From Streptomyces sp. KL109B (GTDB taxonomy: Bacteria; Actinomycetota; Actinomycetes; Streptomycetales; Streptomycetaceae): a DNA stretch of 64,000 nt. The position numbers and the translations under genes are program-made. The notes beneath the pieces were generated by a model that saw only the letters and a program-made list of their open reading frames with translations, searched no databases and was not told where the DNA came from. Below are positions 17,455-26,056 of the stretch, one piece after another (position 1 is the stretch's first letter; each line of letters begins with the position of its first letter). Where the stretch lies: assembly GCF_030766935.1 (NCBI RefSeq), contig NZ_JASERL010000004.1, forward strand, positions 434,001 through 498,000. The letters are read 5' to 3'.

Positions 17455-18441
17455 TCACCACGGATTGAGCCCCTCCGTGCGGCGCGCCGCGAACCCCGGG
17501 GTCGGGTCGAGGAAGACTCGGCGGACCGCGGGAAACCTCTCCCGGATCCGCCGCGAGGCGTCCTCACACGCCCACTCGATCTGCGCCGCGGTGGACGCAT
17601 CCCGAAAATCGACCTTCGCCGCCACCAACGCCTCCCGCGGCCCCTGCACCAACGTGGTCAGCTCCAGCACCGCCTCGACGTGCTCCACCCCCAGCACAAT
17701 CGTCCGCACCTCGTCCCGAATCGGCTTCGGCAACGGCCTCCCCACCAGCAACTCCGCATTCGACCGCCCAAGCACCCACGCCACCCACAGCAGCAGCACC
17801 CCGATGCACAGCGACGCCACCCCGTCCCACACCCCGGACCCGGTGAGCTGCCCGCCGAGCAGTCCGCCCGCCGCGAGCAGAAGACCGGCCAACGCCGCGC
17901 TGTCCTCCAGTACGACGGCCTTCACGGCGGTGTCCGGCGTGTGCCGCAGATACGTACCGAACGGCGCCCGATGCCGCGCCGCCTCACCCCGCGCCTGCTT
18001 CACCGCCGTCCGCAGCGAGAGCCCTTCAAGGACGAAGGCGATGCCCAACACCACGTACGAGACGAGCGGATCGCCCAACTCCTCGCCCGCGACGAGCGTA
18101 TGGATTCCGTCGTAGAGCGAGAAGACGGCGCCGCCCACGAACGTGGCGACGGCCGCGAGCAGCGCCCAGACGTAGCGCTCACCCCCGTACCCGAGCGGAT
18201 GCTCCTCGTCGGCGGGCTTGTCGCTGCGCTTCAGGGAGGCGAGCAGCAGCAGTTCGGTCACGGTGTCGGCGAAGGAGTGCGCCGCCTCGGAGAGCATCGC
18301 GCTGGAGCCGCTGATGACGCCGGCGACGGCCTTCGCGAGGGCGATGCCCAGGTTGGCCGCCGCGGCGACGAGCACCGTGAAGACGCTCTCCCCGCCCGCT
18401 TCTTCCGCGTCACGCCCACTGCCATCCGCCCGTACATCCAT
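17455..18441 (-). CDS. cation diffusion facilitator (CDF) metal exporter
   Basis: A 328-residue protein with about six membrane segments. It has CDF metal-site signatures: SGSSAMLSEAAHSFADTVTE (His/Asp pair in membrane segment 2) and VVLEDSAALAGLL (Glu/Asp pair in segment 5). The cytoplasmic C-terminal domain follows (LVQGPREALVAAKVDFRD). CDF proteins export zinc, iron or cobalt in exchange for protons. The ATG lies within CGTACATCCATGTACG, a 7-bp inverted repeat, and no ribosome site is seen. It starts 20 bases after tesB and may be translated from that message. Confidence 0.88.
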   Translation of the reverse strand: MDVRADGSGRDAEEAGGESVFTVLVAAAANLGIALAKAVAGVISGSSAMLSEAAHSFADTVTELLLLASLKRSDKPADEEHPLGYGGERYVWALLAAVATFVGGAVFSLYDGIHTLVAGEELGDPLVSYVVLGIAFVLEGLSLRTAVKQARGEAARHRAPFGTYLRHTPDTAVKAVVLEDSAALAGLLLAAGGLLGGQLTGSGVWDGVASLCIGVLLLWVAWVLGRSNAELLVGRPLPKPIRDEVRTIVLGVEHVEAVLELTTLVQGPREALVAAKVDFRDASTAAQIEWACEDASRRIRERFPAVRRVFLDPTPGFAARRTEGLNPW

Positions 18442-18461
18442 GTACGTGACGTTATGTCCGA

Positions 18462-19337
18462 TCAACGCGGAACGCGAACGACGCCCTCCTGGATGACGGT
18501 GATCGCGAGCTGCCCGTCCTGCGTGTAGATCCGCGCCTGCCCGAGCCCGCGCCCGCCGGACGTGGACGGCGACTCCTGGTCGTACAGCAGCCATTCGTCG
18601 GCCCGGAACGGCCGGTGGAACCACATCGCGTGGTCGAGCGAGGCGCCGACGACATCGCCGACGGCCCAGCCGCCCCGCCCGTGGGCGAGCAGCACGGAGT
18701 CGAGCAGGGTCATGTCCGAGACGTACGTCGCGAGGCACACGTGCAGCAGCGGGTCGTCCGCGAGTTTGCCGCGCGTGCGGAACCAGACCTGCGAGCGCGG
18801 CGGCTGCGGCTCCCCTACGAAGGCGAACGGCGGCGCGTCCACATACCGCAGGTCGACGGCCTCGCGCGCCTCGAGCACCCGCTGGACGACGTCGGGTTCG
18901 AGGGTGCCGTCGGCGGCGTAGCGCGGCAGCGACTCCTCGGTGGTCGGCAGCGACTCCGGGTCGGGCGCGGGCGGCATGTCGGCCTGGTGGTCGAGGCCCT
19001 CCTCGTACGTCTGGAAGGACGCGGAGAGGTGGAAGATCGGCTGCCCGTGCTGGACGGCGACGACGCGGCGCGTGGTGAAGGAGCGGCCGTCGCGGATCCG
19101 GTCGACGGTGTAGACGATGGGCGCGCCCGGGTCGCCCGCGACGAGGAAGTACGCGTGCAGCGAGTGCGCGTGCCGGTCGGCGGGGACGGTGCGGCCGGCC
19201 GCGACCAGCGCCTGCGCCGCCACCTGCCCGCCGAAGACGCGCGGGACGACGGAGGACCGGGACCGGCCGCGGAAGATGTCCTCCTCGATCTGCTCGAGGT
19301 CGAGCAGATCGAGGAGGGAGTCGAGTGCCTTGTGCAT
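18462..19337 (-). CDS. tesB: acyl-CoA thioesterase II
   Basis: A 291-residue double-hotdog thioesterase that hydrolyses acyl-CoA to free acid and CoA. Visible family segments are FGGQVAAQALVAAGRTV, HSLHAYFLVAGDP, and the C-terminal SLDHAMWFHRPFRADEWLLYD containing the catalytic Asp region. Length matches TesB. It lies directly downstream of an acyl-CoA dehydrogenase on the same strand, 35 bases away, so a role in fatty or branched acyl-CoA turnover fits. Confidence 0.92.
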   Translation of the reverse strand: MHKALDSLLDLLDLEQIEEDIFRGRSRSSVVPRVFGGQVAAQALVAAGRTVPADRHAHSLHAYFLVAGDPGAPIVYTVDRIRDGRSFTTRRVVAVQHGQPIFHLSASFQTYEEGLDHQADMPPAPDPESLPTTEESLPRYAADGTLEPDVVQRVLEAREAVDLRYVDAPPFAFVGEPQPPRSQVWFRTRGKLADDPLLHVCLATYVSDMTLLDSVLLAHGRGGWAVGDVVGASLDHAMWFHRPFRADEWLLYDQESPSTSGGRGLGQARIYTQDGQLAITVIQEGVVRVPR

Positions 19338-19372
19338 GAGGTCAGTTGTAACCGGAAGCTGTTTTCTCGGGG

Positions 19373-20530
19373 TTACAGACCCATGTTCTTCGCGATGATC
19401 GACTTCATGATCTCGCTGGTGCCGCCGTAGATGCGGTTGACGCGGTTGTCCGCGTACAGGCGGGCGATCGGGTACTCGTTCATGAAGCCGTAGCCGCCGT
19501 GCAGCTGGAGGCAGCGGTCGATGACGCGGTGCGCGACCTCGGTGCAGAACAGCTTCGCGGACGCGGCCTCGGCGGCGCTCAGCTCACCGGCGTCGAGGGC
19601 CTCCAGGGCGCGGTCGGCGACGGCCTCGGCGGCGTCCACCTCGGCCTGGCAGGCGGCCAGCTCGAACTTGGTGTTCTGGAACGACGCGACGGTCTTGCCG
19701 AAGACGGTGCGGTCCTGGACGTACTCCTTGGCGAACCGCACCGCGGCCTTGGCCTGCGCGTACGCGCCGTAGGCGATGCCCCAGCGCTCGGAGGGCAGGT
19801 TCTTGCCGAGGTAGTAGAAGCCCTTGTTCTCCTCGCCGAGCAGGTCCTCGACGGGGATCTTCACGTCTACGAAGGCGAGCTCGGCGGTGTCGGAGGTCTT
19901 CAGGCCGAGCTTGTCGAGCTTGCGGCCGATCGAGTAGCCCTCGGACTTGGTGTCGACGGCGAACAGCGAGATGCCGTGGCGGCGGTCCTCGGCGGTCGGC
20001 GCGGCGGTGCGGGCGCAGACGATGACGCGGTCGGCGTGCACGCCGCCGGTGATGAACGTCTTGGAGCCGTTGAGCACGTAGTGCGTGCCGTCGTCGGAGA
20101 GCTTGGCCGTGGTCTTCATGCCGGCCAGGTCGGAGCCGGTGCCCGGCTCGGTCATGGCGAGGGCCCACATCTCCTCGCCGGTGACGAACTTCTCCAGGTA
20201 GCGCTTCTTCTGCTCGTCGGTGGCGAGCATCTTGATGTAGGGGAGCGCGAGGAGGACGTGCACACCGGAGCCGCCGAAGGAGACGCCCGCGCGGGCGGTC
20301 TCCTCGTACTGGACGGCCTCGAACTTGTGGGTGTCGAGGCCGGCGCCGCCGAACTCCTCGGGCACGTTGATGCCGAACAGGCCCAGCTCCGCCATCTTCG
20401 TGTAGAGCTCGCGCGGCACGATGCCCTGCTGGAACCACTCGTCGTAGTGGGGGACGACCTCGGCCTCGATGAAGGCGCGCAGGGTCTCCCGGAACGCCTC
20501 GTGGTCCTCATCAAAAACGGTACGGCGCAC
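19373..20530 (-). CDS. acyl-CoA dehydrogenase, long-chain type
   Basis: A 385-residue FAD acyl-CoA dehydrogenase starting at a GTG with GGGAG upstream. Family parts: EEFGGAGLDTHKFE, MTEPGTGSDLAGMKT, FITGGVHADR (where FITNG is usual), LQLHGGYGFMNEYP and RIYGGTSEIMKSIIAKN. The Glu found in IYEGT of MCAD is Gly here; instead LPSERWGIAYGAY supplies a Glu in the position used by LCAD/isovaleryl types. It is next to the TetR gene and thioesterase, so acyl-CoA or branched-chain degradation is likely. The chain length of the substrate is inferred. Confidence 0.92.
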   Translation of the reverse strand: MRRTVFDEDHEAFRETLRAFIEAEVVPHYDEWFQQGIVPRELYTKMAELGLFGINVPEEFGGAGLDTHKFEAVQYEETARAGVSFGGSGVHVLLALPYIKMLATDEQKKRYLEKFVTGEEMWALAMTEPGTGSDLAGMKTTAKLSDDGTHYVLNGSKTFITGGVHADRVIVCARTAAPTAEDRRHGISLFAVDTKSEGYSIGRKLDKLGLKTSDTAELAFVDVKIPVEDLLGEENKGFYYLGKNLPSERWGIAYGAYAQAKAAVRFAKEYVQDRTVFGKTVASFQNTKFELAACQAEVDAAEAVADRALEALDAGELSAAEAASAKLFCTEVAHRVIDRCLQLHGGYGFMNEYPIARLYADNRVNRIYGGTSEIMKSIIAKNMGL

Positions 20531-20642
20531 GGAGAACTCTCCCTCTACGACGAATACGTGGACAGCAGTCAAGCGACTAAGCGCTTGCTCAGAGTTCAGG
20601 TTACCCGTGAGTCGCGAGGAGCGTCCAGAGACGCACGTCACT

Positions 20643-21239
20643 TCACTCCGGGGTGGCCGCCGCCGCGAACGCCCCGCGCGCCAGCTTGTGCAGCACCCGC
20701 GCCGTCCCGGACCTGCTGGGCAGCGCGCCGGGGCGGCCAAGGTGCGGGGTCGAGTTGAGCAGGCCGAAGACGGCGTGCACGGCCACGCGCGCGTGCGTCT
20801 CCGACAGCTCGGGGTAGACCTTGCGCACAGCCTCCACCCACAACTCCACGTACTGGCGCTGCAGTTGCCGCACCAGCTTGCGGTCGCTGTCCCGCAGCCG
20901 GTCGAGCTCCCGGTCGTGCAGGGTGATCAGGTCGCGGTCGTCGAGCGCGAAGTCGATGTGCCCCTCGATGAGCGAGTCGAGCAGCGCCTCGGGGCCGTGC
21001 TCCGCCTCGGCCACCCGCCGCTTGCCGCCGGTGAGCAGCTGCCCGCTGATCCCGACGAGCAGCTCGGCGAGCATCGCGTCCTTGCCTGCGAAGTGCCGGT
21101 ACAGGCCGGGCCCACTGATGCCGACCGCCGCCCCTATCTCGTCCACGCCCACGCCGTGGAACCCGCGCTCGGCGAAGAGCCGCGCGGCCTCCTTGAGGAT
21201 CTGCTCGCGGCGGGTGGGGGCGTCGGTTCTCGTGGCCAT
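20643..21239 (-). CDS. TetR-family repressor of the acyl-CoA/leucine catabolism locus
   Basis: A 198-residue TetR-type regulator. The DNA-binding half has a helix-turn-helix at about 28-50 (VGVDEIGAAVGISGPGLYRHFAGKDAML). The helical C-terminal half would bind an acyl-CoA-like ligand. Length is normal for the family. It sits between the dehydrogenase (same strand) and the divergent carboxylase operon. Two 16-bp palindromes lie in the shared region, so repression of both its own gene and the carboxylase genes is expected, by analogy with LiuR/AccR-type regulators. Confidence 0.9.
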   Translation of the reverse strand: MATRTDAPTRREQILKEAARLFAERGFHGVGVDEIGAAVGISGPGLYRHFAGKDAMLAELLVGISGQLLTGGKRRVAEAEHGPEALLDSLIEGHIDFALDDRDLITLHDRELDRLRDSDRKLVRQLQRQYVELWVEAVRKVYPELSETHARVAVHAVFGLLNSTPHLGRPGALPSRSGTARVLHKLARGAFAAAATPE

Positions 21240-21260
21240 GAAGCAATTCTAGACAGGGAC

Positions 21261-21305
21261 GTTAGCGGCCGTTAACCTGAAGGAAATCGGTTAACGCTCA
21301 TTAAC
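21261..21305. promoter_or_regulatory. two 16-bp TetR operator candidates
   Basis: GTTAGCGGCCGTTAAC (21261-21276) and GTTAACGCTCATTAAC (21290-21305) share GTTA/TAAC ends. Each is symmetric (7 of 8 and 6 of 8 positions), and their centres are 29 bases apart. They lie between the TetR gene and the divergent carboxylase beta gene, where a repressor would overlap both promoters. Confidence 0.7.
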
Positions 21306-21310
21306 TTGGC

Positions 21311-21350
21311 GACGCAGCGAGACGCAGCGAGTCGCAGCGGGATACAGCGA
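21311..21350. repeat. four tandem 10-bp repeats in the carboxylase leader
   Basis: Four consecutive decamers, GACGCAGCGA twice, then GTCGCAGCGG and GATACAGCGA, fill the space between the second operator and the ribosome site of the carboxylase beta gene. The 10-base period equals one DNA turn. Function is unknown; it could be a binding array or leader RNA structure. Confidence 0.6.
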
Positions 21351-21362
21351 AGGGGCCGCGGA

Positions 21363-22985
21363 ATGCAGGAAGCACCGGAGCTGACGAGCGCGGCGGAGCC
21401 CGCTTCGGAGGCCTGGCGGGCCAATGAGGCGGCGCACCGGGCGCTCGGCGAGGAACTGCGCGGCAAGCTCGCGGCGGCCCGGCTCGGCGGCGGCGAGAAG
21501 GCCCGCGCGAGGCACACGGCGCGCGGCAAGCTGCTGCCGCGCGAGCGGGTGGACGCACTGCTTGACCCCGGCTCCCCCTTCCTGGAGCTGGCGCCGCTCG
21601 CGGCGGACGGGATGTACGAGGGCGCGGCGCCGGCGGCCGGGGTGATCGCCGGGATCGGCCGGGTGAGCGGCCGCGAGTGCGTGATCGTCGCCAATGACGC
21701 GACGGTCAAGGGCGGCACGTACTACCCGATGACGGTGAAGAAGCACCTGCGCGCGCAGGAGGTCGCCCTCGAGAACCGGCTGCCGTGCGTCTACTTGGTG
21801 GACTCCGGCGGCGCGTTCCTGCCGATGCAGGACGACGTGTTCCCGGACCGCGAGCACTTCGGGCGGATCTTCTACAACCAGGCGCGGATGTCCGGCGCGG
21901 GCATCCCGCAGATCGCGGCGGTGCTCGGCTCGTGCACGGCGGGCGGGGCGTACGTCCCGGCGATGAGCGACGAGGCGGTGATCGTCCGGAACCAGGGCAC
22001 GATCTTCCTCGGCGGCCCGCCGCTGGTGAAGGCGGCGACGGGCGAGGTGGTGACGGCCGAGGAGCTGGGCGGCGGCGAGGTCCACTCGCGGGTCTCGGGT
22101 GTCACCGACCACCTGGCGGAGGACGACGCGCACGCGCTGCGCATCGTCCGCCAGATCGCCGCCACGCTGCCGGAGCGCGGCCCGCTGCCGTGGGCGGTGA
22201 AGGCCGCGATCGAGCCGAAGGTGGACCCGGCGGGCCTGTACGGGGCGGTGCCGGTGGACTCGCGGACTCCGTACGACGTACGGGAGGTCATCGCGCGCGT
22301 GGTGGACGGTTCGCGCTTCGCCGAGTTCAAGGCGGAGTACGGGCAGACGCTGGTCACGGGCTTCGCGCACATCCACGGGCACCCGGTCGGCATCGTCGCG
22401 AACAACGGCATCCTGTTCGCCGAATCCGCCCAGAAGGGCGCCCACTTCATCGAGCTGTGCGACCAGCGCGGCATTCCACTGCTCTTCCTCCAGAACATCT
22501 CGGGCTTCATGGTGGGCCGGGACTACGAGGCGGGCGGGATCGCCAAGCACGGCGCCAAGATGGTCACGGCGGTGGCGTGCACGCGCGTGCCGAAGCTGAC
22601 GGTGGTGATCGGCGGCTCGTACGGGGCGGGCAACTACTCGATGTGCGGCCGGGCCTACAGCCCCCGCTTCCTGTGGATGTGGCCCGGCGCGAAGATCAGC
22701 GTCATGGGCGGCGAGCAGGCCGCCTCCGTCCTCGCGACCGTCAAGCGCGACCAGTTGGAGGCGCGCGGCGAGGACTGGGCCACCGAGGAGGAAGAGGCCT
22801 TCAAGGCCCCGATCCGCGCCCAGTACGAGTCGCAGGGGAACGCCTACTACGCGACGGCCCGGCTCTGGGACGACGGCGTGATCGACCCGATGGAGACCCG
22901 CCAGGTCCTCGGCCTGGCCCTGACCGCGTGTGCCAACGCGCCGCTGCCGGAGAAGTCCGCCGGCTTCGGCGTCTTCCGGATGTGA
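21363..22985 (+). CDS. 3-methylcrotonyl-CoA carboxylase beta subunit (carboxyltransferase)
   Basis: A 540-residue carboxyltransferase of the biotin-dependent acyl-CoA carboxylase family. Parts include ARHTARGKLLPRERVDALLD, VANDATVKGGTYYPMTVKKHLRAQEVA, SGGAFLPMQDDVFPD, and the C-terminal GGSYGAGNYSMCGRAYSPRFLWMWP. These resemble methylcrotonyl-CoA carboxylase beta subunits more than propionyl-CoA carboxylase. Start is the ATG with AAGGGG about 8 bases upstream. With the next two genes it completes the leucine pathway from methylcrotonyl-CoA to acetoacetate and acetyl-CoA. Confidence 0.92.
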   Translation: MQEAPELTSAAEPASEAWRANEAAHRALGEELRGKLAAARLGGGEKARARHTARGKLLPRERVDALLDPGSPFLELAPLAADGMYEGAAPAAGVIAGIGRVSGRECVIVANDATVKGGTYYPMTVKKHLRAQEVALENRLPCVYLVDSGGAFLPMQDDVFPDREHFGRIFYNQARMSGAGIPQIAAVLGSCTAGGAYVPAMSDEAVIVRNQGTIFLGGPPLVKAATGEVVTAEELGGGEVHSRVSGVTDHLAEDDAHALRIVRQIAATLPERGPLPWAVKAAIEPKVDPAGLYGAVPVDSRTPYDVREVIARVVDGSRFAEFKAEYGQTLVTGFAHIHGHPVGIVANNGILFAESAQKGAHFIELCDQRGIPLLFLQNISGFMVGRDYEAGGIAKHGAKMVTAVACTRVPKLTVVIGGSYGAGNYSMCGRAYSPRFLWMWPGAKISVMGGEQAASVLATVKRDQLEARGEDWATEEEEAFKAPIRAQYESQGNAYYATARLWDDGVIDPMETRQVLGLALTACANAPLPEKSAGFGVFRM

Positions 22986-22999
22986 GGGGCGAACGAGAC

Positions 23000-24994
23000 G
23001 TGTTCGAGACGGTACTTGTGGCCAACCGCGGCGAGATCGCGGTGCGCGTCATCCGTACGCTGCGGGCGCTCGGCATCCGCTCGGTGGCGGTGTACAGCGA
23101 CGCCGACGCGGACGCGCGGCACGTACGCGAGGCCGACGAGGCGGTGCGGATCGGCCCGCCGACGGCCACGGACAGCAGGGGCGGCGCGAAGCGCCTCGAT
23201 GAGGGGCGGTGGTCGGGCGACGGGCGGGCCTACCTGGTCGCGGAGCGACTGATCGAGGCGGCCGTACGGACCGGCGCGCAGGCGGTGCACCCGGGCTACG
23301 GCTTCCTCGCGGAGAACGCGGAGTTCGCGCGGGCCTGCGAGGAGGCCGGGCTCGTCTTCATCGGGCCGCCCGCCGAGGCGATCGCACTCATGGGTGACAA
23401 GATCCGCGCGAAGGAGACGGTGAGCACCGCCGGGGTCCCTGTGGTGCCCGGCGGCCGCGATCCCGAACTGGCGGAGGCGGCACGGAAGTTGGGCGCGCCC
23501 GTCCTGCTCAAGCCGAGCGCGGGCGGCGGCGGCAAGGGCATGCGCCTGGTCCGCGATCTGACCGTCCTGGAGGAGGAGATCGCGGCGGCCCGGCGCGAGG
23601 CGCGCGCCTCCTTCGGCGACGACACGCTCCTCGTGGAGCGCTGGATCGACCGGCCGCGGCACATCGAGATCCAGGTCCTGGCGGACGCCCACGGGAACGT
23701 GGTGCACCTCGGCGAGCGCGAGTGCTCCCTCCAGCGCCGCCACCAGAAGATCGTCGAGGAGGCGCCCTCCGTGCTCCTCGACGAGGCCACGCGCGCGGCG
23801 ATGGGCGCGGCGGCCGTGGAGGCGGCGCGCAGTTGCGGCTACCGGGGCGCGGGCACGGTGGAGTTCATCGTGCCGGGCGACGATCCGGCCGCGTACTGCT
23901 TCATGGAGATGAACACCCGCCTCCAGGTCGAGCACCCGGTGACGGAGCTGGTGACGGGCGTCGACCTGGTGGAGTGGCAGGTGCGGGTCGCGTCCGGCGA
24001 GCGGCTCCCCTTCACCCAGGACGACATCACGCTCACCGGCCACGCGGTGGAGGCCCGCCTCTGCGCGGAAGACCCGGCCCGAGGCTTCCTCCCCTCCGGC
24101 GGCACGGTCGTCGCGCTGCGCGAACCCGAGGGCGAGGGTGTACGCGTCGACTCGGGCCTCACCGAGGGCACGGAGGTCTCCAGCCTCTACGACCCGATGC
24201 TCGCGAAGATCATCGCGTACGGCCCCGACCGGGAGACGGCGCTGCGCAGGCTGCGGGCGGCGCTCGGCAGAACGGTGACGCTCGGCGTGCCGACGAACGC
24301 CGGTTATCTGCGGCGCCTGCTGGCCCACCCGGACGTGGTGGCGGGCGAGTTGGACACGGGCCTCGTTGAGCGCGTCACGGACGATCTGGTCGACGCGGAG
24401 GTCCCGGCGGAGGTGTACGCGGCGGCGGGCGCGCTGCGCCAGGAGCGGCTCGCCCAGGCCGGGGCCGAGGGCTGGACGGACCCGTTCTCGCGGCCCAGCG
24501 GCTGGCGACTCGGCGGTGAACCGGCGTGGACCGTGCACCACTTGAGGGTCGCGGGCCACGATCCGGTCGAGGTCCGGGTGCGCGGCACGGAGATCCTGGT
24601 GGACGGCGCGCCGACGGCCCCCGCGCGCGTGGCCGCCGTGTCCGGCGACTGGCTGGCGCGCGACGGCGACGCCTGGCACGTGCGGGACCACGACCCGGTG
24701 GCGGCGAGCCTGACCGGTTCCGGGGCCGGCGGCGCGGGCTCCCTGACGGCGCCGATGCCCGGCACGGTGACCGTGGTGAAGGTGGCCGTCGGCGAGCACG
24801 TGGCGGCGGGACAGAGTCTGTTGGTGGTGGAGGCGATGAAGATGGAGCACGTGATCGCGGCCCCACACGCGGGCACGGTGACGGAGCTGGACGTGGCGCC
24901 GGGGACGACGGTCGCGATGGACCAGGTCTTGGCGGTGGTGGCGCCCGAGGACGCGGAGTCGGGCCCGGCCGAAGCCGAGGGGGCCGCGCGATGA
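23000..24994 (+). CDS. 3-methylcrotonyl-CoA carboxylase alpha subunit (biotin carboxylase/carrier)
   Basis: A 664-residue protein. The biotin carboxylase module runs from VLVANRGEIAVRVIRTLRALG to about residue 450, with ATP-grasp motifs KPSAGGGGKGMRLV, ERECSLQRRHQKIVEEAPS and EMNTRLQVEHPVTE. A linker domain follows, then a biotinyl domain with the biotinylated Lys in VVEAMKMEHV. The GTG start follows the beta gene stop by 14 bases. An insertion of about 20 residues (around DSRGGAKRLDEGRWSGDGRA) lies near residues 55-75, where most relatives go directly from IGPxPA to SYL. Its last codons overlap the HMG-CoA lyase start (ATGA). Confidence 0.93.
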   Translation: MFETVLVANRGEIAVRVIRTLRALGIRSVAVYSDADADARHVREADEAVRIGPPTATDSRGGAKRLDEGRWSGDGRAYLVAERLIEAAVRTGAQAVHPGYGFLAENAEFARACEEAGLVFIGPPAEAIALMGDKIRAKETVSTAGVPVVPGGRDPELAEAARKLGAPVLLKPSAGGGGKGMRLVRDLTVLEEEIAAARREARASFGDDTLLVERWIDRPRHIEIQVLADAHGNVVHLGERECSLQRRHQKIVEEAPSVLLDEATRAAMGAAAVEAARSCGYRGAGTVEFIVPGDDPAAYCFMEMNTRLQVEHPVTELVTGVDLVEWQVRVASGERLPFTQDDITLTGHAVEARLCAEDPARGFLPSGGTVVALREPEGEGVRVDSGLTEGTEVSSLYDPMLAKIIAYGPDRETALRRLRAALGRTVTLGVPTNAGYLRRLLAHPDVVAGELDTGLVERVTDDLVDAEVPAEVYAAAGALRQERLAQAGAEGWTDPFSRPSGWRLGGEPAWTVHHLRVAGHDPVEVRVRGTEILVDGAPTAPARVAAVSGDWLARDGDAWHVRDHDPVAASLTGSGAGGAGSLTAPMPGTVTVVKVAVGEHVAAGQSLLVVEAMKMEHVIAAPHAGTVTELDVAPGTTVAMDQVLAVVAPEDAESGPAEAEGAAR

Positions 24995-26049
24995 GCACCG
25001 CCCTCCCCATGGTCGTCCCCACCCAGGGTCTCCCGGCGCGCGTCCGGATCCACGAAGTGGGCGCCCGCGACGGCCTGCAGAACGAGCAGCGGTCCGTGCC
25101 CACCGAGGTGAAGGCGGAGTTCATCCGCCGCCTGGCGGCCGCGGGCCTCACGACGATCGAGGCGACGAGCTTCGTGCACCCCAAGTGGGTGCCCCAACTC
25201 GCCGACGCGGAAGCCCTGTTCCCCCTCCTCCAGGACATCGGAACCAGAGGGACCGGCGGGTCCGGCGGGTCCGGCGGGTCCGGAGGGTCTGGAGGGTCTG
25301 GAGGGCCTGGAGGGCCTGGAGGGTCCGGCAGGTCCGGAGGCACCGGAGGGACCGGCGTCCGCCTCCCCGTCCTCGTACCGAACGCGCGCGGCCTGGAGCG
25401 GGCGCTCGCGCTCGGCGCGACCCGCATCGCCGTGTTCGCCAGCGCCACCGAGTCCTTCGCCAAGGCGAACCTGAACCGCACGGTGGCGGAGTCCCTCGCC
25501 GCGTTCGGCCCGGTCGTGGCCGAGGCCAAGGAGCACCGGGCGCACGTGCGCGGCTACCTCTCCATGTGCTTCGGCGACCCGTGGGAGGGCCCGGTCCCCG
25601 TCCACCAGGTCGTCTCCGTCGCCAAGGCCCTCCTCGACATGGGCTGCGACGAGCTGAGCCTCGGCGACACGATCGGCGTGGCCACCCCCGGACACGTACA
25701 GACCCTCCTGTCGGAGCTGAACGAGGAGGGAGTGCCGACGGACGCGATCGGCGTGCACTTCCACGACACGTACGGACAGGCGCTCGCCAACACCCTGGCG
25801 GCGCTGCAGCACGGCGTGACGACGGTGGACGCCTCCGCGGGCGGCCTCGGCGGCTGCCCGTACGCGAAGAGCGCCACCGGCAATCTCGCCACCGAGGACC
25901 TCGTCTGGATGCTGCGTGGACTCGGCATCGAGACCGGGGTCGATCTCGACCGTCTCACCGACACCAGCAGGTGGATGGCCGAACACCTGGGCCGACCCAG
26001 CCCGTCCCGCACCGTCCGCGCACTCTCGAAGCCCCCACAGGAGCAGTGA
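24991..26049 (+). CDS. hydroxymethylglutaryl-CoA lyase with a Gly/Ser-rich insertion
   Basis: A 352-residue TIM-barrel lyase that cleaves HMG-CoA into acetyl-CoA and acetoacetate in the last step of leucine breakdown. The signatures are HEVGARDGLQNEQ near the start, HFHDTYGQALANTLAAL (metal His residues), and GGLGGCPYAKSATGNLATED, containing the active-site Cys. About 38 residues are inserted around 85-122, almost all Gly, Ser and Thr, encoded by GGGTCCGGC/GGGTCTGGA-type nonamers. Without it, the protein would have the usual length of about 310. The enzyme is probably still active since all signatures are intact. ATGA coupling to the carboxylase alpha gene is present. Confidence 0.93.
   Translation: MSTALPMVVPTQGLPARVRIHEVGARDGLQNEQRSVPTEVKAEFIRRLAAAGLTTIEATSFVHPKWVPQLADAEALFPLLQDIGTRGTGGSGGSGGSGGSGGSGGPGGPGGSGRSGGTGGTGVRLPVLVPNARGLERALALGATRIAVFASATESFAKANLNRTVAESLAAFGPVVAEAKEHRAHVRGYLSMCFGDPWEGPVPVHQVVSVAKALLDMGCDELSLGDTIGVATPGHVQTLLSELNEEGVPTDAIGVHFHDTYGQALANTLAALQHGVTTVDASAGGLGGCPYAKSATGNLATEDLVWMLRGLGIETGVDLDRLTDTSRWMAEHLGRPSPSRTVRALSKPPQEQ
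25243..25362 (+). repeat. in-frame tandem repeat inside HMG-CoA lyase
   Basis: About a dozen near-9-base units (GGGTCCGGC, GGGTCTGGA, GGGCCTGGA) encode Gly-Ser-Gly or Gly-Pro-Gly triplets. Since the unit is a multiple of three, copy number can change without shifting frame. It is a likely hypervariable coding minisatellite. Confidence 0.85.
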
Positions 26050-26056
26050 GGCAGCC

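Noticed and set aside
25243..25362. Repeats that resemble a CRISPR or intergenic satellite
   Set aside because: They lie inside the HMG-CoA lyase reading frame, with no spacers and 9-base units; they encode Gly/Ser/Pro.
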